A stretch of 64,000 nucleotides of DNA, taken from Anaerococcus provencensis (GTDB lineage Bacteria; Bacillota; Clostridia; Tissierellales; Peptoniphilaceae). A program made the position numbers and the translations under genes. Numbering within the stretch: position 1 is the stretch's first letter; every line of letters begins with the position of its first letter. The notes under the pieces were generated by a model, which saw only the letters and a list, made by a program, of their open reading frames with translations, was not told where the DNA came from and did not search any database. The DNA is taken from positions 47,815 through 111,814 of the forward strand of contig NZ_HG003687.1 in assembly GCF_000312365.2 (NCBI RefSeq), read 5' to 3'. Positions 56,209 to 64,000 of the stretch are shown piece by piece.

Positions 56209-56670
56209 ATGCAAATTAATGTAGACAATCAGCCAGGACTTAGGTTGGCTGGAAGAGCTTATAAATTAGAAAATGCAAGTGATGCAAAAGAAGTAAGAAG
56301 AAAGTTTCTAGAAGAGTTTAAAGACCTAGATTTAAAAGACTTGGGTTCTTTTTGTGGCCTAAGACAATATAATGCCCTTGATGGAACTTTTGATTACTTC
56401 CTGGGGTTTGAAATATCTGACCCAGATTTTATCAAGGAATGGTCACTAGAAGTATATGAGATTGAAGAGTCGTTATATTTAGAAGTTCCAATTGATGGTG
56501 AAGATGGGCTAGATGAAGGCTATAGATATACTTATGAGGAATTTTTCCCAAACAAAAAGTATTTTCATTCCCTAAGCCCAGATTTGGAGTTTTTTCAATA
56601 TGATGGAAAGAAAAGAGAAATTGGCAATGTAAGTTTATATATTAGCCTAATGGAAAATATCCACGCGTGA
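56209..56670 (+). CDS. GyrI-like small-molecule-binding domain protein (putative)
   Basis: The 153-residue protein has the layout of stand-alone GyrI/AraC-effector-binding proteins: an early LAGRAYKLENAS, a mid GLRQYNALDGTFDYFLGFEI, a WSLEVYEI-type segment and a final SLYISL strand. Such proteins bind hydrophobic small molecules. It has no DNA-binding domain. A good ribosome site is at 56198. Confidence 0.6.
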   Translation: MQINVDNQPGLRLAGRAYKLENASDAKEVRRKFLEEFKDLDLKDLGSFCGLRQYNALDGTFDYFLGFEISDPDFIKEWSLEVYEIEESLYLEVPIDGEDGLDEGYRYTYEEFFPNKKYFHSLSPDLEFFQYDGKKREIGNVSLYISLMENIHA

Positions 56671-56683
56671 GAGTGAGTTTTAT

Positions 56684-56905
56684 ATGAAAAAAATACTAAC
56701 ACTTGCCCTTATTACTATATGCTTATCATCTTGCACTATGTATCCAACAAGAAGAAGTGATGAGCAAATATTTTATGGGGATAGTTTGATTGAAACAAGG
56801 GAGATACCAAAGGCAAAGAAAATAAATTCAAGTTTTATCTATAGTTACGAAGATGAACACGAGTCTGATGAATGCCTTGAGTGTCAAATTGAAGATAATT
56901 ACTAA
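56684..56905 (+). CDS. Small lipoprotein
   Basis: The 73-residue protein has a lipobox at Cys17 (CLSSC) and a short charged tail with two further cysteines (DECLEC). No family is recognised. It is probably cotranscribed with the previous gene (13-base gap). Confidence 0.65.
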   Translation: MKKILTLALITICLSSCTMYPTRRSDEQIFYGDSLIETREIPKAKKINSSFIYSYEDEHESDECLECQIEDNY

Positions 56906-56945
56906 AACTGGGTATAAATAAGAGAAAGAAGATAAGGAGAATTAT

Positions 56946-57401
56946 ATGGGAAAATTAAAACTAGCTGCAGATCTAATAAAACTTAACAACAAACTAGGTC
57001 TCCTAGATGTAGGAGATATGATAGGCCTTGCAAGTACTGCTTACAAGGTAAAGACTTTTGATCCAATGGATCACATGCCAGACTTTGACTTTTTTGTAGA
57101 CGAAGAGATGGAAAGGGCAGAAAGAAGAAAAACTTTACTTTTAGCAGGAGCTGCTGCAGGTACAGCTTATCTCCTATATAAAAATAGAGATGCAATATCA
57201 AATGCCTTTGAAAATAAAAAGGAAATTGCTCCAGAAATCGCTATAGATATAAAAACTAAGGGCAAAAAAGTTGTTTCCGATGTAAAGGAAAAAGGCGAAG
57301 AAATAGCTCATGAAGTAGAAGATGCAGTAGATGATACAAAAAAAGAAAGCAGAAAAGCTGTAGAATCTATTGACGTTAAAAAATCTTTCTACAACAAATA
57401 A
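56946..57401 (+). CDS. Small YtxH-like envelope protein
   Basis: The 151-residue protein has an N-terminal helical region with conserved-looking DHMPDFDFFVDEEMERAE, a membrane segment LLLAGAAAGTAYLLY (about residues 63-77) and a long charged amphipathic C-terminus (KKVVSDVKEKGEEIAHEVED), as in YtxH/apolipoprotein-like stress proteins. The function is unknown. Confidence 0.65.
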   Translation: MGKLKLAADLIKLNNKLGLLDVGDMIGLASTAYKVKTFDPMDHMPDFDFFVDEEMERAERRKTLLLAGAAAGTAYLLYKNRDAISNAFENKKEIAPEIAIDIKTKGKKVVSDVKEKGEEIAHEVEDAVDDTKKESRKAVESIDVKKSFYNK

Positions 57402-57402
57402 A

Positions 57403-57438
57403 AAAATTATCCCGGAGATTTTCCGGGATATTTTTATA
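57403..57438. terminator. Bidirectional terminator
   Basis: ATCCCGG-agatttt-CCGGGAT with A and T runs on both sides. Confidence 0.9.
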
Positions 57439-58447
57439 TTTGGGATAAAAATCCTTCTATATCAGATTTACTTGTCCTATAAGTTGTGACAAGTCTTGCT
57501 ATGGTTTTACCATCAATTTCGCCCATAGTTTCAAATTGGGCTATCTTTTGCCAATTTCTAAGTTCATCTGGGCTAAGCTTTACAAATACTTGGTTTGATT
57601 CGAATGGATAGGCTAGGTCGTAGCCTTTTTTTCTTATTCCACTGGCAAGGTCCTTTGCCATCTGGTAGGAAATCCTAGCTCCTTCCAGGTATCCATCTTC
57701 TTTAGCAAATACTGTTTCAAACATTATCCCAGGGATAAAGCTTTTAGCCATAAGCTGAGCTTTTTGCTTTTGTAGGTTTATAAAATGCTTTTTCAAATCA
57801 TCGTTTACAATTACAATGGCTTCTGCATATAAGAAGCCATTTTTGGTTCCACCAAGATAAAATATATCGCAAAGGTTTGCCAAGTCTTTTAGGCTATAAT
57901 CACATTTTTCGCTTACAAGAGCGTGGGCAAGCCTTGCTCCATCCATGAAAAGATATAGGTCATTTTCTTTGCAAAAATCATAGATTTCGCTAAGTTCCTT
58001 CTTTGTATAAACTTCTCCAAGCTCTGTTGTATTTGATATATAGACCTTTCTTGGCACTGTCATATATTCATTGTCATAATGAGAATATTTTTCTTCTAGG
58101 AGTTTTCTAGATAATTTACCATCTTCTGACTTTATAGTCTCTATTTTTAAACCCGTTGCCTCTATAGATCCTGCTTCGTGACCCTCTATATGGCCAGTTC
58201 TTACAGCAAGGATTGATTCTTCTTGCCTTAGACCACATGCAAGGCCTACTACATTTGCCCCTGTACCTCCAGGTATGAAGTGGATATCAAGGTCCTCATT
58301 TGCCAAGGCTTTTCTCATCAAAGCCCTAGCGTTTTCACAGTGCTTGTCAAAACCATAGCCTGTGTTGTACTCATCTTTTGCCTTTACTAGAGCATCTAGT
58401 ATGTCATCTCTTCCTATATCATTATAATCATTTACAAAAAAATACAT
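57434..58447 (-). CDS. Low-specificity L-threonine aldolase family protein
   Basis: The 337-residue fold-type I PLP enzyme has the lysine in FYLGGTKNGFLYAEA (about residue 195), aspartates in LFMDGARLA (about residue 162), and N-terminal GGTGANV. The family cleaves L-threonine or L-allo-threonine to glycine and acetaldehyde. It begins just after the OatA stop (TAAAATG), so it is translationally linked. Confidence 0.9.
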   Translation of the reverse strand: MYFFVNDYNDIGRDDILDALVKAKDEYNTGYGFDKHCENARALMRKALANEDLDIHFIPGGTGANVVGLACGLRQEESILAVRTGHIEGHEAGSIEATGLKIETIKSEDGKLSRKLLEEKYSHYDNEYMTVPRKVYISNTTELGEVYTKKELSEIYDFCKENDLYLFMDGARLAHALVSEKCDYSLKDLANLCDIFYLGGTKNGFLYAEAIVIVNDDLKKHFINLQKQKAQLMAKSFIPGIMFETVFAKEDGYLEGARISYQMAKDLASGIRKKGYDLAYPFESNQVFVKLSPDELRNWQKIAQFETMGEIDGKTIARLVTTYRTSKSDIEGFLSQI

Positions 58448-58448
58448 T

Positions 58449-60254
58449 TTATTCTCCCTTTGCTGGTTTTTTCAAAGATTCATTTATAGCTTCTTTTAAC
58501 ATATTAAGATAGGCATCATAGGCATCCATGACTCCATAGAAGTGTACACCATCTGTTCCAGCATAGTATTCTGGATGGTTCATAGCTTCTTTTTCCCATG
58601 GCATAATGGTTACGAACTTATATTTTGGCGCGACTTTCTCCATAGCAACTGATACCCTGTGAGGTTGTTCGTACCTATTATCATAGCAAGTTACAAATAT
58701 TAATCTCTTGCCATCTGGCAGACTCTTAACAATCTCTTCTAGGCTCTTTTCTGGGTCTTCTACGGCATTGGTTCCCGTAGCAAGGACTAGTATAGACCCT
58801 AGGTTGCCGTCATTTTCCATTTGTCTTATCAAATCAGGAGTACTCTCTAGTAGCCTACTTCCTTCTGCATTGACATAAAGGCCAGTAATATTTTCTTGGA
58901 GCATTTCCCTATTGCCCAAAAGCACGCTATCGCCAATAAGTGTTATTGTTTGCTCTGCTGCAAGGCTGTCTATCCTGTCGTTATCCTTATCTATGATGTC
59001 TTGAACTTTCTTCCTATCCATGTAGATTTTATCTATGTCTTGTTTGATAGATTCTTGGAGAATTGACTTTTCAAGGCTTACCATATCATCTGAAGCATCG
59101 GATATGGTATAAGCAAGGCTAAAGCTTAGTAGGACCATAAATACAAGAGTAAAGTGGATTAAGCCCTGGTATTTATTATAGTCAATCTTTGGCATGCTGA
59201 TTTTATCACTTATAGACTTGATATCTTTGCTTGCAAAAATCGGTTCAAAGATGTGATAATTAAACAAAACTAAAAGTATTGTCACAAGTATTGATAATAC
59301 TAAACCCCATGTGCCGGATATTTTGCTTGAAATCATCACAAAGGCTGGCCAGTGAAATACATACATACCATAGGAATACTCACTTAGGAGTGGGATTACT
59401 TTGCCTTCATCAAGATTTTTGTTGGAATATCCTACGAGAATTAATATTCCTGTTATAATATCTGTTAGCAAAAATCCTATAAAATAAGTAGCCCTATTGT
59501 CATAGGACAAGAGTAAGGACATAAGTAGTATTAGTCCGGAAAATATCATTGTGAGCTTATTGTAAGGAAGTCTATTAAAGGAAAATCTCTTTACAAAAAT
59601 TCCAAGCATAGATCCAAATACAAAAGACCCCATCCTTGCTAGGTCAAAGAAGTAGACAAAGGATATATTTTCCTTCCTAAGTGCAACTAATAAAAATGTC
59701 AAAATATAGGCATATACATATAAAATGATGCAAATTTCCATAAACTTTTTGGAAAAACTACGTTTTAAATTCCTTTTTTCTTTGACTTTTTTATAGATAC
59801 TTGCCAGAATCCATGGCCAAATTATATAAAAATGAACCTCGATAGCTAGAGACCAAGTATGCATAAATAGCTGTTTGATAAATTGATTCTCATAAGAGCC
59901 ACCACGCATTATTTCAAAAAAATTGTAGTTGTAAGAAAAGGCAGCCAAAAACTGGTCGAAAAATCTTACTGTATAGTCCTTATCAATAGCAAAAGCAAAT
60001 ATTGTAGTAAGACTTAGCATCAAAAGAACCGCTGGGAAAATCCTTACAAATCTTTTGAAATAAAAGTTTTTAAAATCAATAGACCCATCTTTGTAGAGGG
60101 AATCAATCAAATGAAAACTTATCAAAAAACCAGAAAGAACAAAGAGCATATTTACTCCAAGAAAGCCTCCTGGCAGAGCATTTGGGAAAAAGTGATAGGA
60201 TAAAACTAAAAATATCCCCAAAAACCTAATATAATCTAGACCCTTAATTTTCAT
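58449..60254 (-). CDS. oatA: OatA-type acyltransferase with SGNH domain
   Basis: The 601-residue protein has an acyltransferase-3 membrane domain of about ten helices (residues 5-375, including FVLSGFLISFHLI) and a C-terminal SGNH esterase-like domain with Ser in TLIGDSVLLGN (about 445), GTNA and the Asp-x-x-His pair in DGVHFYG (about 575). In OatA this transfers acetyl groups to peptidoglycan, giving lysozyme resistance. Here the substrate could also be another surface polymer. It overlaps the end of the MORN gene. Confidence 0.88.
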   Translation of the reverse strand: MKIKGLDYIRFLGIFLVLSYHFFPNALPGGFLGVNMLFVLSGFLISFHLIDSLYKDGSIDFKNFYFKRFVRIFPAVLLMLSLTTIFAFAIDKDYTVRFFDQFLAAFSYNYNFFEIMRGGSYENQFIKQLFMHTWSLAIEVHFYIIWPWILASIYKKVKEKRNLKRSFSKKFMEICIILYVYAYILTFLLVALRKENISFVYFFDLARMGSFVFGSMLGIFVKRFSFNRLPYNKLTMIFSGLILLMSLLLSYDNRATYFIGFLLTDIITGILILVGYSNKNLDEGKVIPLLSEYSYGMYVFHWPAFVMISSKISGTWGLVLSILVTILLVLFNYHIFEPIFASKDIKSISDKISMPKIDYNKYQGLIHFTLVFMVLLSFSLAYTISDASDDMVSLEKSILQESIKQDIDKIYMDRKKVQDIIDKDNDRIDSLAAEQTITLIGDSVLLGNREMLQENITGLYVNAEGSRLLESTPDLIRQMENDGNLGSILVLATGTNAVEDPEKSLEEIVKSLPDGKRLIFVTCYDNRYEQPHRVSVAMEKVAPKYKFVTIMPWEKEAMNHPEYYAGTDGVHFYGVMDAYDAYLNMLKEAINESLKKPAKGE

Positions 60255-60630
60255 TTTTCATATCCTTATTCTTAAAAGTATCGCCATCTTTGATAAATGT
60301 TTCGCCAGAATTAAGGTTGATTTCAATCTTGGAATTCCCCTTATCTTTGGAGAAATCAGCCTTGTAGGTAAAATCATCTCCAGCAAAGCTTCCAGATCCA
60401 TCAAATCTTCCATCTTTAAAAGAACCTTGGTAAGTCCCCTTTTCGGATTTGAGTACGCCTTCGCCATTAAACTTATCATCGACCATAGGCCCAGTGTAAT
60501 AAGTGCCTTTGTCAATTTTGTAAGCTTCTACTTTCTTAGCTTTTGGCCTTGCAAAAATATATATAACTGATATTAGCATTATCAAAGCTAAGGATATAGC
60601 CATATATGAAAGAAATTTTTTGTTTTCCAT
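60244..60630 (-). CDS. Membrane-anchored MORN-repeat protein
   Basis: The 128-residue protein has an N-terminal membrane anchor (LSYMAISLALIMLISVIYIF) and MORN-like repeats (TYYTGPMVDDKFNGEGVLKS, TYQGSFKDGRFDGSGSF). MORN repeats bind lipids or proteins. The start at 60630 follows GGAGATATAAT. It is the first gene of the oatA-threonine aldolase operon, so it may tether or guide the acyltransferase. Confidence 0.78.
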   Translation of the reverse strand: MENKKFLSYMAISLALIMLISVIYIFARPKAKKVEAYKIDKGTYYTGPMVDDKFNGEGVLKSEKGTYQGSFKDGRFDGSGSFAGDDFTYKADFSKDKGNSKIEINLNSGETFIKDGDTFKNKDMKNEN

Positions 60631-60687
60631 ATTATATCTCCTCATACTATATTATGGGTATATTATATCAAAGAAATGAGGGATTTT

Positions 60688-61470
60688 ATGAAATATTTTT
60701 ATAAAGACATAAAAAAAGAAAATAATATTAGATTAAGAGGTGTTTTAAACACTGGAGATGACTTTGATCAGTCCAAAACTTATCCAACGGTTATATACTT
60801 CCACGGCTTTGCAGATGATAGAAATGGCTTGCAATTTATGAATATACAAAACTCCAAATTTTTGACTGCCAATGGCTATATAGTATTTCGCTTTGATTTT
60901 TCTGGCTGTGGGGAATCTGATGGAAGCTTTTTTGATATCAACCTATCCCGTGAAGTAGAAGAAGCAAGGCTTATCCATGACTTTGTTATAAATGAGCCTT
61001 ATGTAGATAAGGAAAATCTTTTTTGGAAGGGCCACTCTATGGGTGGATCGGTTGCAGTAGCAATAGCCCACGAGAAGAAACCAAAAGCACTTTCCTTATT
61101 CTCACCAGCAGCTGATTTTAGTGGAGAAGAGAACTCTTTAATGAAATCACTAAAAGAAGCCTTTAGGTCATACTATGTCAAAAAAGAAGGGGACGATGTA
61201 GGAGGGCTAAAAATCAGCGATGAATTTATAAAAGATGTAACAAGCTATAACCTCTACGCTTTGGCTCAAAAATACCAAGGCCCAACTCAAATAATCAGGG
61301 GAGATGAAGATAAGATAATATCAAAAGAATCAAACGAAAAGCTTTGCAAATCATTTGAAAACTGCATGTACAAAGAAATTAAAGGCACAGACCATACATT
61401 TTCAGATTTTGATCAAAGATTAGAATCTTTTCAATTGATGTTTGATTTTTTTGAAAAATATAGAAGCTAA
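60688..61470 (+). CDS. Alpha/beta hydrolase (esterase)
   Basis: The 260-residue alpha/beta hydrolase has an oxyanion region YFHGFADD, a nucleophile elbow GHSMGGSV (Ser about 120), an acid in RGDEDKII and a His in GTDHTFSDF. Such enzymes cleave esters of small molecules, for example feruloyl or acetyl groups. I chose the ATG at 60688 with AGGG six bases upstream; an earlier ATG at 60676 overlaps this site. Confidence 0.85.
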   Translation: MKYFYKDIKKENNIRLRGVLNTGDDFDQSKTYPTVIYFHGFADDRNGLQFMNIQNSKFLTANGYIVFRFDFSGCGESDGSFFDINLSREVEEARLIHDFVINEPYVDKENLFWKGHSMGGSVAVAIAHEKKPKALSLFSPAADFSGEENSLMKSLKEAFRSYYVKKEGDDVGGLKISDEFIKDVTSYNLYALAQKYQGPTQIIRGDEDKIISKESNEKLCKSFENCMYKEIKGTDHTFSDFDQRLESFQLMFDFFEKYRS

Positions 61471-61497
61471 GAGGACTGAAATCAGTCCTTTTTTTCT
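61471..61497 (+). terminator. Terminator of the esterase gene
   Basis: GAGGACTG-aaat-CAGTCCTTTTTTT. Between 61498 and 61742 there is a degenerate REP-like sequence (61555-61600) and otherwise no gene. Confidence 0.88.
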
Positions 61498-61742
61498 GTG
61501 AATATATAGTGGAAATATTTTTTAAAAAGAAATATTTAGCTAAAAGTACTTTGAGAGATCCGTAGACCTTGGCCTTGTGGATGACAGGGATAGATATCTG
61601 TTCTCTTGAGGATTGCAGGGATATGAAAGTTAAAAGGTTATTAGCCATAAACAGCATAATATTTACAAACAACTGTAATTGTGATGGACCAAAAGTCGTC
61701 CGATAGATCTAGGACCAACAAGGGAATAAAATTTTAAATTAT

Positions 61743-61775
61743 GATATTGATTATCATTACTTTATATGGTATACT
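61743..61775 (+). promoter_or_regulatory. feo promoter with Fur box
   Basis: TTGATT (61747-61752), 17 bases and TATACT (61770-61775). GATATTGATTATCATTACT (61743-61761) matches the Fur box GATAATGATTATCATTATC at most positions and covers the -35 box. Confidence 0.8.
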
Positions 61776-61861
61776 TTAAATGCAGTTAAAAAGACCTCGG
61801 AATTTTAATTATATTTTAATAAATTATAAAAATTATTGTTTTATATAGAAAAGGAGTACTT

Positions 61862-62086
61862 ATGCCTGTTACATTGTTTAGTGAAGGTGACTCAGTGAGA
61901 GTAACCATGATTAAGGGCAATGATCAAATTAGAAAGCATTTATCAAATTTAGGAATAGTAAAGGGCAAGGAAATGACCCTACAAAGATTTGATGGTGTTA
62001 ATTATATTTTCTTAATAGAGGGAAACAAAATTGCTCTAGCAAAGGATATTGCTAAAAGAATAATTGTTGAGGAGGTTGTTGGATGA
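61862..62086 (+). CDS. feoA: FeoA-family protein 1
   Basis: The 74-residue SH3-like FeoA has the typical pattern RKHLSNLGIVKGKEMTL and NYIFLIEGNKIALAKDIAKRI. FeoA binds FeoB and is needed for ferrous iron uptake. It begins after AAAGGAGTACTT, and its end overlaps the second feoA by 4 bases. Confidence 0.9.
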   Translation: MPVTLFSEGDSVRVTMIKGNDQIRKHLSNLGIVKGKEMTLQRFDGVNYIFLIEGNKIALAKDIAKRIIVEEVVG

Positions 62087-62310
62087 AATCTTTAAGAGAT
62101 GCCAATGTAGGAGAAAATCTTAAAGTTGCTAAAATAAAGGGAGATGGTCCTACAAAAAGAAGAATAATGGATATGGGCATTACTAAAAATACTGATCTTT
62201 TTGTAAGAAAGGTTGCTCCATTAGGAGATCCCGTACAAATAAGTCTAAGGGGGTATGAACTTACTATTAGAAAACATGATGCCGAAAATATAATAGTGGA
62301 GGAATTATGA
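62083..62310 (+). CDS. feoA: FeoA-family protein 2
   Basis: The 75-residue FeoA has KRRIMDMGITKNTDLFVRKVAPLGDP and ISLRGYELTIRKHDAENI, the more canonical of the two tandem copies. It overlaps both the first copy and feoB, so all three are translationally coupled. Confidence 0.93.
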   Translation: MKSLRDANVGENLKVAKIKGDGPTKRRIMDMGITKNTDLFVRKVAPLGDPVQISLRGYELTIRKHDAENIIVEEL

Positions 62311-64000
62311 GTTATACAGTAGCCCTAGCGGGCAATCCAAATTCTGGTAAGACTACTTTGTTTAACGCTCTTACTGGATCAAATCAAAGAGTTGGAAACT
62401 GGCCTGGTGTTACAGTTGACAAAAAAGAAGGGAATCTAAAAAGTCACAAAGATATAGTTATCCAAGATTTGCCAGGAATTTATTCTCTATCTCCATATAC
62501 ATTAGAGGAAAAAGTAGCACGTGAATATTTGGTCGATGAAAGGCCAGATTTAATTGTTAACCTAGTTGACGGGTCAAATCTTATCAGGAATTTATACTTA
62601 ACAAGCCAATTTATAGAACTTGGTATCCCAACAATACTTGCCTTAAATATGATGGATATTGTAAAGCAAAGAGGGGATAAGATTGATAAGGCTGCTTTAT
62701 CTGAACTATTGGGCTGCCCAGTAATAGAAATCGTGGCAAATAAAGAAAAGGGAATTGATAAGCTAATTAGTGAAATTGAAAAAGCTAACAGCAATCAAAC
62801 TTATCCAAAAGCTTTAGAATATTCTTATGATTTGGAGAATAAGCTAGCAGATATTAGAAATATTATAGACTCATATGTTGATGAAGATTTAAGAAGATTT
62901 TATACCATTAAAGCCTTTGAAAATGACGAGCAAATGGTAGAGAAAATAGGAATTAGTAATGATGATCTTAAGAAAATAGACGATATTAGATCTGCTTGCG
63001 AAGAATTTTATGACGATGACGCTGAATCTATTATAACTGGTGAAAGATATGAAAGATTGGAAGTGCTTGGTGGTAGAATATTAAAAAAAGCTGCTCCGAA
63101 GCTATCTACAACTGATAAGATAGATAATATTGTTACATCAAGAATCTTGGGTATACCAATATTTGCCCTTGTCATGTTCTTGGTTTATTCCCTTGCAGTT
63201 TACGAACATTCACCTGGAACTATGGCAACGGAAGCTGTAAATGGATTTTTTGATGATACATTGATTCCAGGAGCTCAAGCAGCTTTAGAAAGTGCAAGTA
63301 TAAATGAAGTACTTGTTGGACTTGTAACAGATGGTATCTTAGCTGGTGTAGGAGCAGTACTTGGATTTTTACCACAAATGATGGTTATGTTTGCTCTTCT
63401 TTCTATCCTTGAAGATATAGGATATATGTCGAGAGTTGCCTTTATCATGGATAGATTATTTAGACGTTTTGGCCTATCAGGAAAATCATTTATTCCAGCT
63501 ATGATTTCGACAGGTTGTGGAGTTCCTGGTATCCAAGCTTCTAGAACTATAGAAAATGACAGAGATAGAAGGATTACAATAATGACTACATCATTTATGC
63601 CGTGCTCTGCAAAACTTCCTGTAATAGCCCTAATAGCAGGGGCATTTTTCCCAAGCAATAAGGCTCTTATTACCTTTAGTTTTTATTTTATAGGAATAGC
63701 GGCTATTGTAATGTCAGGTGTTATATTAAAGAAATTTAAGAAATTTGCTTCTGATCCTGCTCCTTTTATTATGGAGTTGCCTCCATACCATGCACCAAGG
63801 CTAAAATCTGTTTTGCAAGATGTATGGAATAAGTCAAAAGCTTATGCAAGACGTGCTGGCACAATAATCTTACTTTCATCCATAGTAATTTGGTTTTTGA
63901 CAAACTTTGACTTTAGATTAAATCTAATTGAAGAAGATGGGGCAAATTCGATTATGGGAGTTATAGGCTCAGCTATAGGCTTTATATTTAAGCCATTGGG
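62307..64000 (+). CDS. feoB: Ferrous iron transporter FeoB (3' end outside window)
   Basis: The first 564 residues are present. The N-terminal G domain has G1 AGNPNSGKTT (residues 8-17), G3 DLPG and G4 NMMD (about 115), followed by the guanine-dissociation-inhibitor helices. The membrane part starts near residue 285 with Gate motifs such as STGCGVPGIQASRTI (about residue 400) and MPCSAKLPV (about 431). It imports Fe2+ across the membrane. The start ATGA overlaps the feoA2 stop. Confidence 0.96.
   Translation, partial: MSYTVALAGNPNSGKTTLFNALTGSNQRVGNWPGVTVDKKEGNLKSHKDIVIQDLPGIYSLSPYTLEEKVAREYLVDERPDLIVNLVDGSNLIRNLYLTSQFIELGIPTILALNMMDIVKQRGDKIDKAALSELLGCPVIEIVANKEKGIDKLISEIEKANSNQTYPKALEYSYDLENKLADIRNIIDSYVDEDLRRFYTIKAFENDEQMVEKIGISNDDLKKIDDIRSACEEFYDDDAESIITGERYERLEVLGGRILKKAAPKLSTTDKIDNIVTSRILGIPIFALVMFLVYSLAVYEHSPGTMATEAVNGFFDDTLIPGAQAALESASINEVLVGLVTDGILAGVGAVLGFLPQMMVMFALLSILEDIGYMSRVAFIMDRLFRRFGLSGKSFIPAMISTGCGVPGIQASRTIENDRDRRITIMTTSFMPCSAKLPVIALIAGAFFPSNKALITFSFYFIGIAAIVMSGVILKKFKKFASDPAPFIMELPPYHAPRLKSVLQDVWNKSKAYARRAGTIILLSSIVIWFLTNFDFRLNLIEEDGANSIMGVIGSAIGFIFKPL

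Overview
The window looks like chromosomal DNA of a low-GC, anaerobic, Gram-positive coccus of the Peptoniphilaceae type (Anaerococcus, Finegoldia and relatives). This is an inference from A+T-rich genes with strong AGGAGG ribosome sites, many lipoproteins, FIVAR-type surface proteins, a CIRCE-controlled groESL operon, and the uvrBA, dhaKLM and phaEC gene sets. No rRNA is present; there is one tRNA-Pro(CGG).

Layout: 1-268 is the 3' end of a group II intron (maturase C-terminus, domains V and VI). 290-600 is a compact convergent locus that looks like an Fst-type type I toxin-antitoxin module. 667-6933 holds lipoproteins, a zinc/cadmium efflux operon (SmtB-like repressor, HMA chaperone, P-type ATPase) and three tandem small membrane paralogues. 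7058-9018 is dhaKLM, divergent from uvrBA (9197-13985), which has a CtsR-like box. 14300-22900 has regulator-controlled membrane genes, an ABC exporter, a double retropepsin-like protein and a small phage-like lysis cassette. 24012-31715 carries a ComK-like gene, a candidate structured RNA, two large surface proteins and a lipoprotein that shares a domain with one of them. 32874-34835 is CIRCE-groESL. 35384-36644 is an IS3-family element. 37362-41470 is a polyhydroxyalkanoate operon (phaE, phaC, phaJ) followed by malic enzyme. 42455-45764 has housekeeping genes ending in uppP. 46204-50499 has gltS, an asparagine-synthase-like gene split by an in-frame TAG, and an amino acid permease. 50685-54840 is a small exopolysaccharide operon. 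54888-61470 has a flavin-binding lipoprotein, small surface proteins, a MORN-OatA-threonine aldolase operon and an esterase. 61743 to the end is a Fur-controlled feoA-feoA-feoB operon.

The most striking unexplained structure is a family of large dispersed intergenic repeats. Eight copies (six full, one minimal, one half) are built as nested palindromes: outer REP-like hairpins, inner terminal inverted repeats, exchangeable G-rich arm modules and a nearly invariant central core. They encode no protein, stand out in base composition from the A+T-rich surroundings, and contain strong G-quadruplex motifs.

Many genes concern the cell surface and envelope: surface proteins, OatA, UppP, exopolysaccharide genes, an endolysin and about eight lipoproteins. 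Metal homeostasis (zinc export, iron import) and stress control (CIRCE, CtsR-like box) are also visible. All assignments come from reading the sequence; no database search was run.
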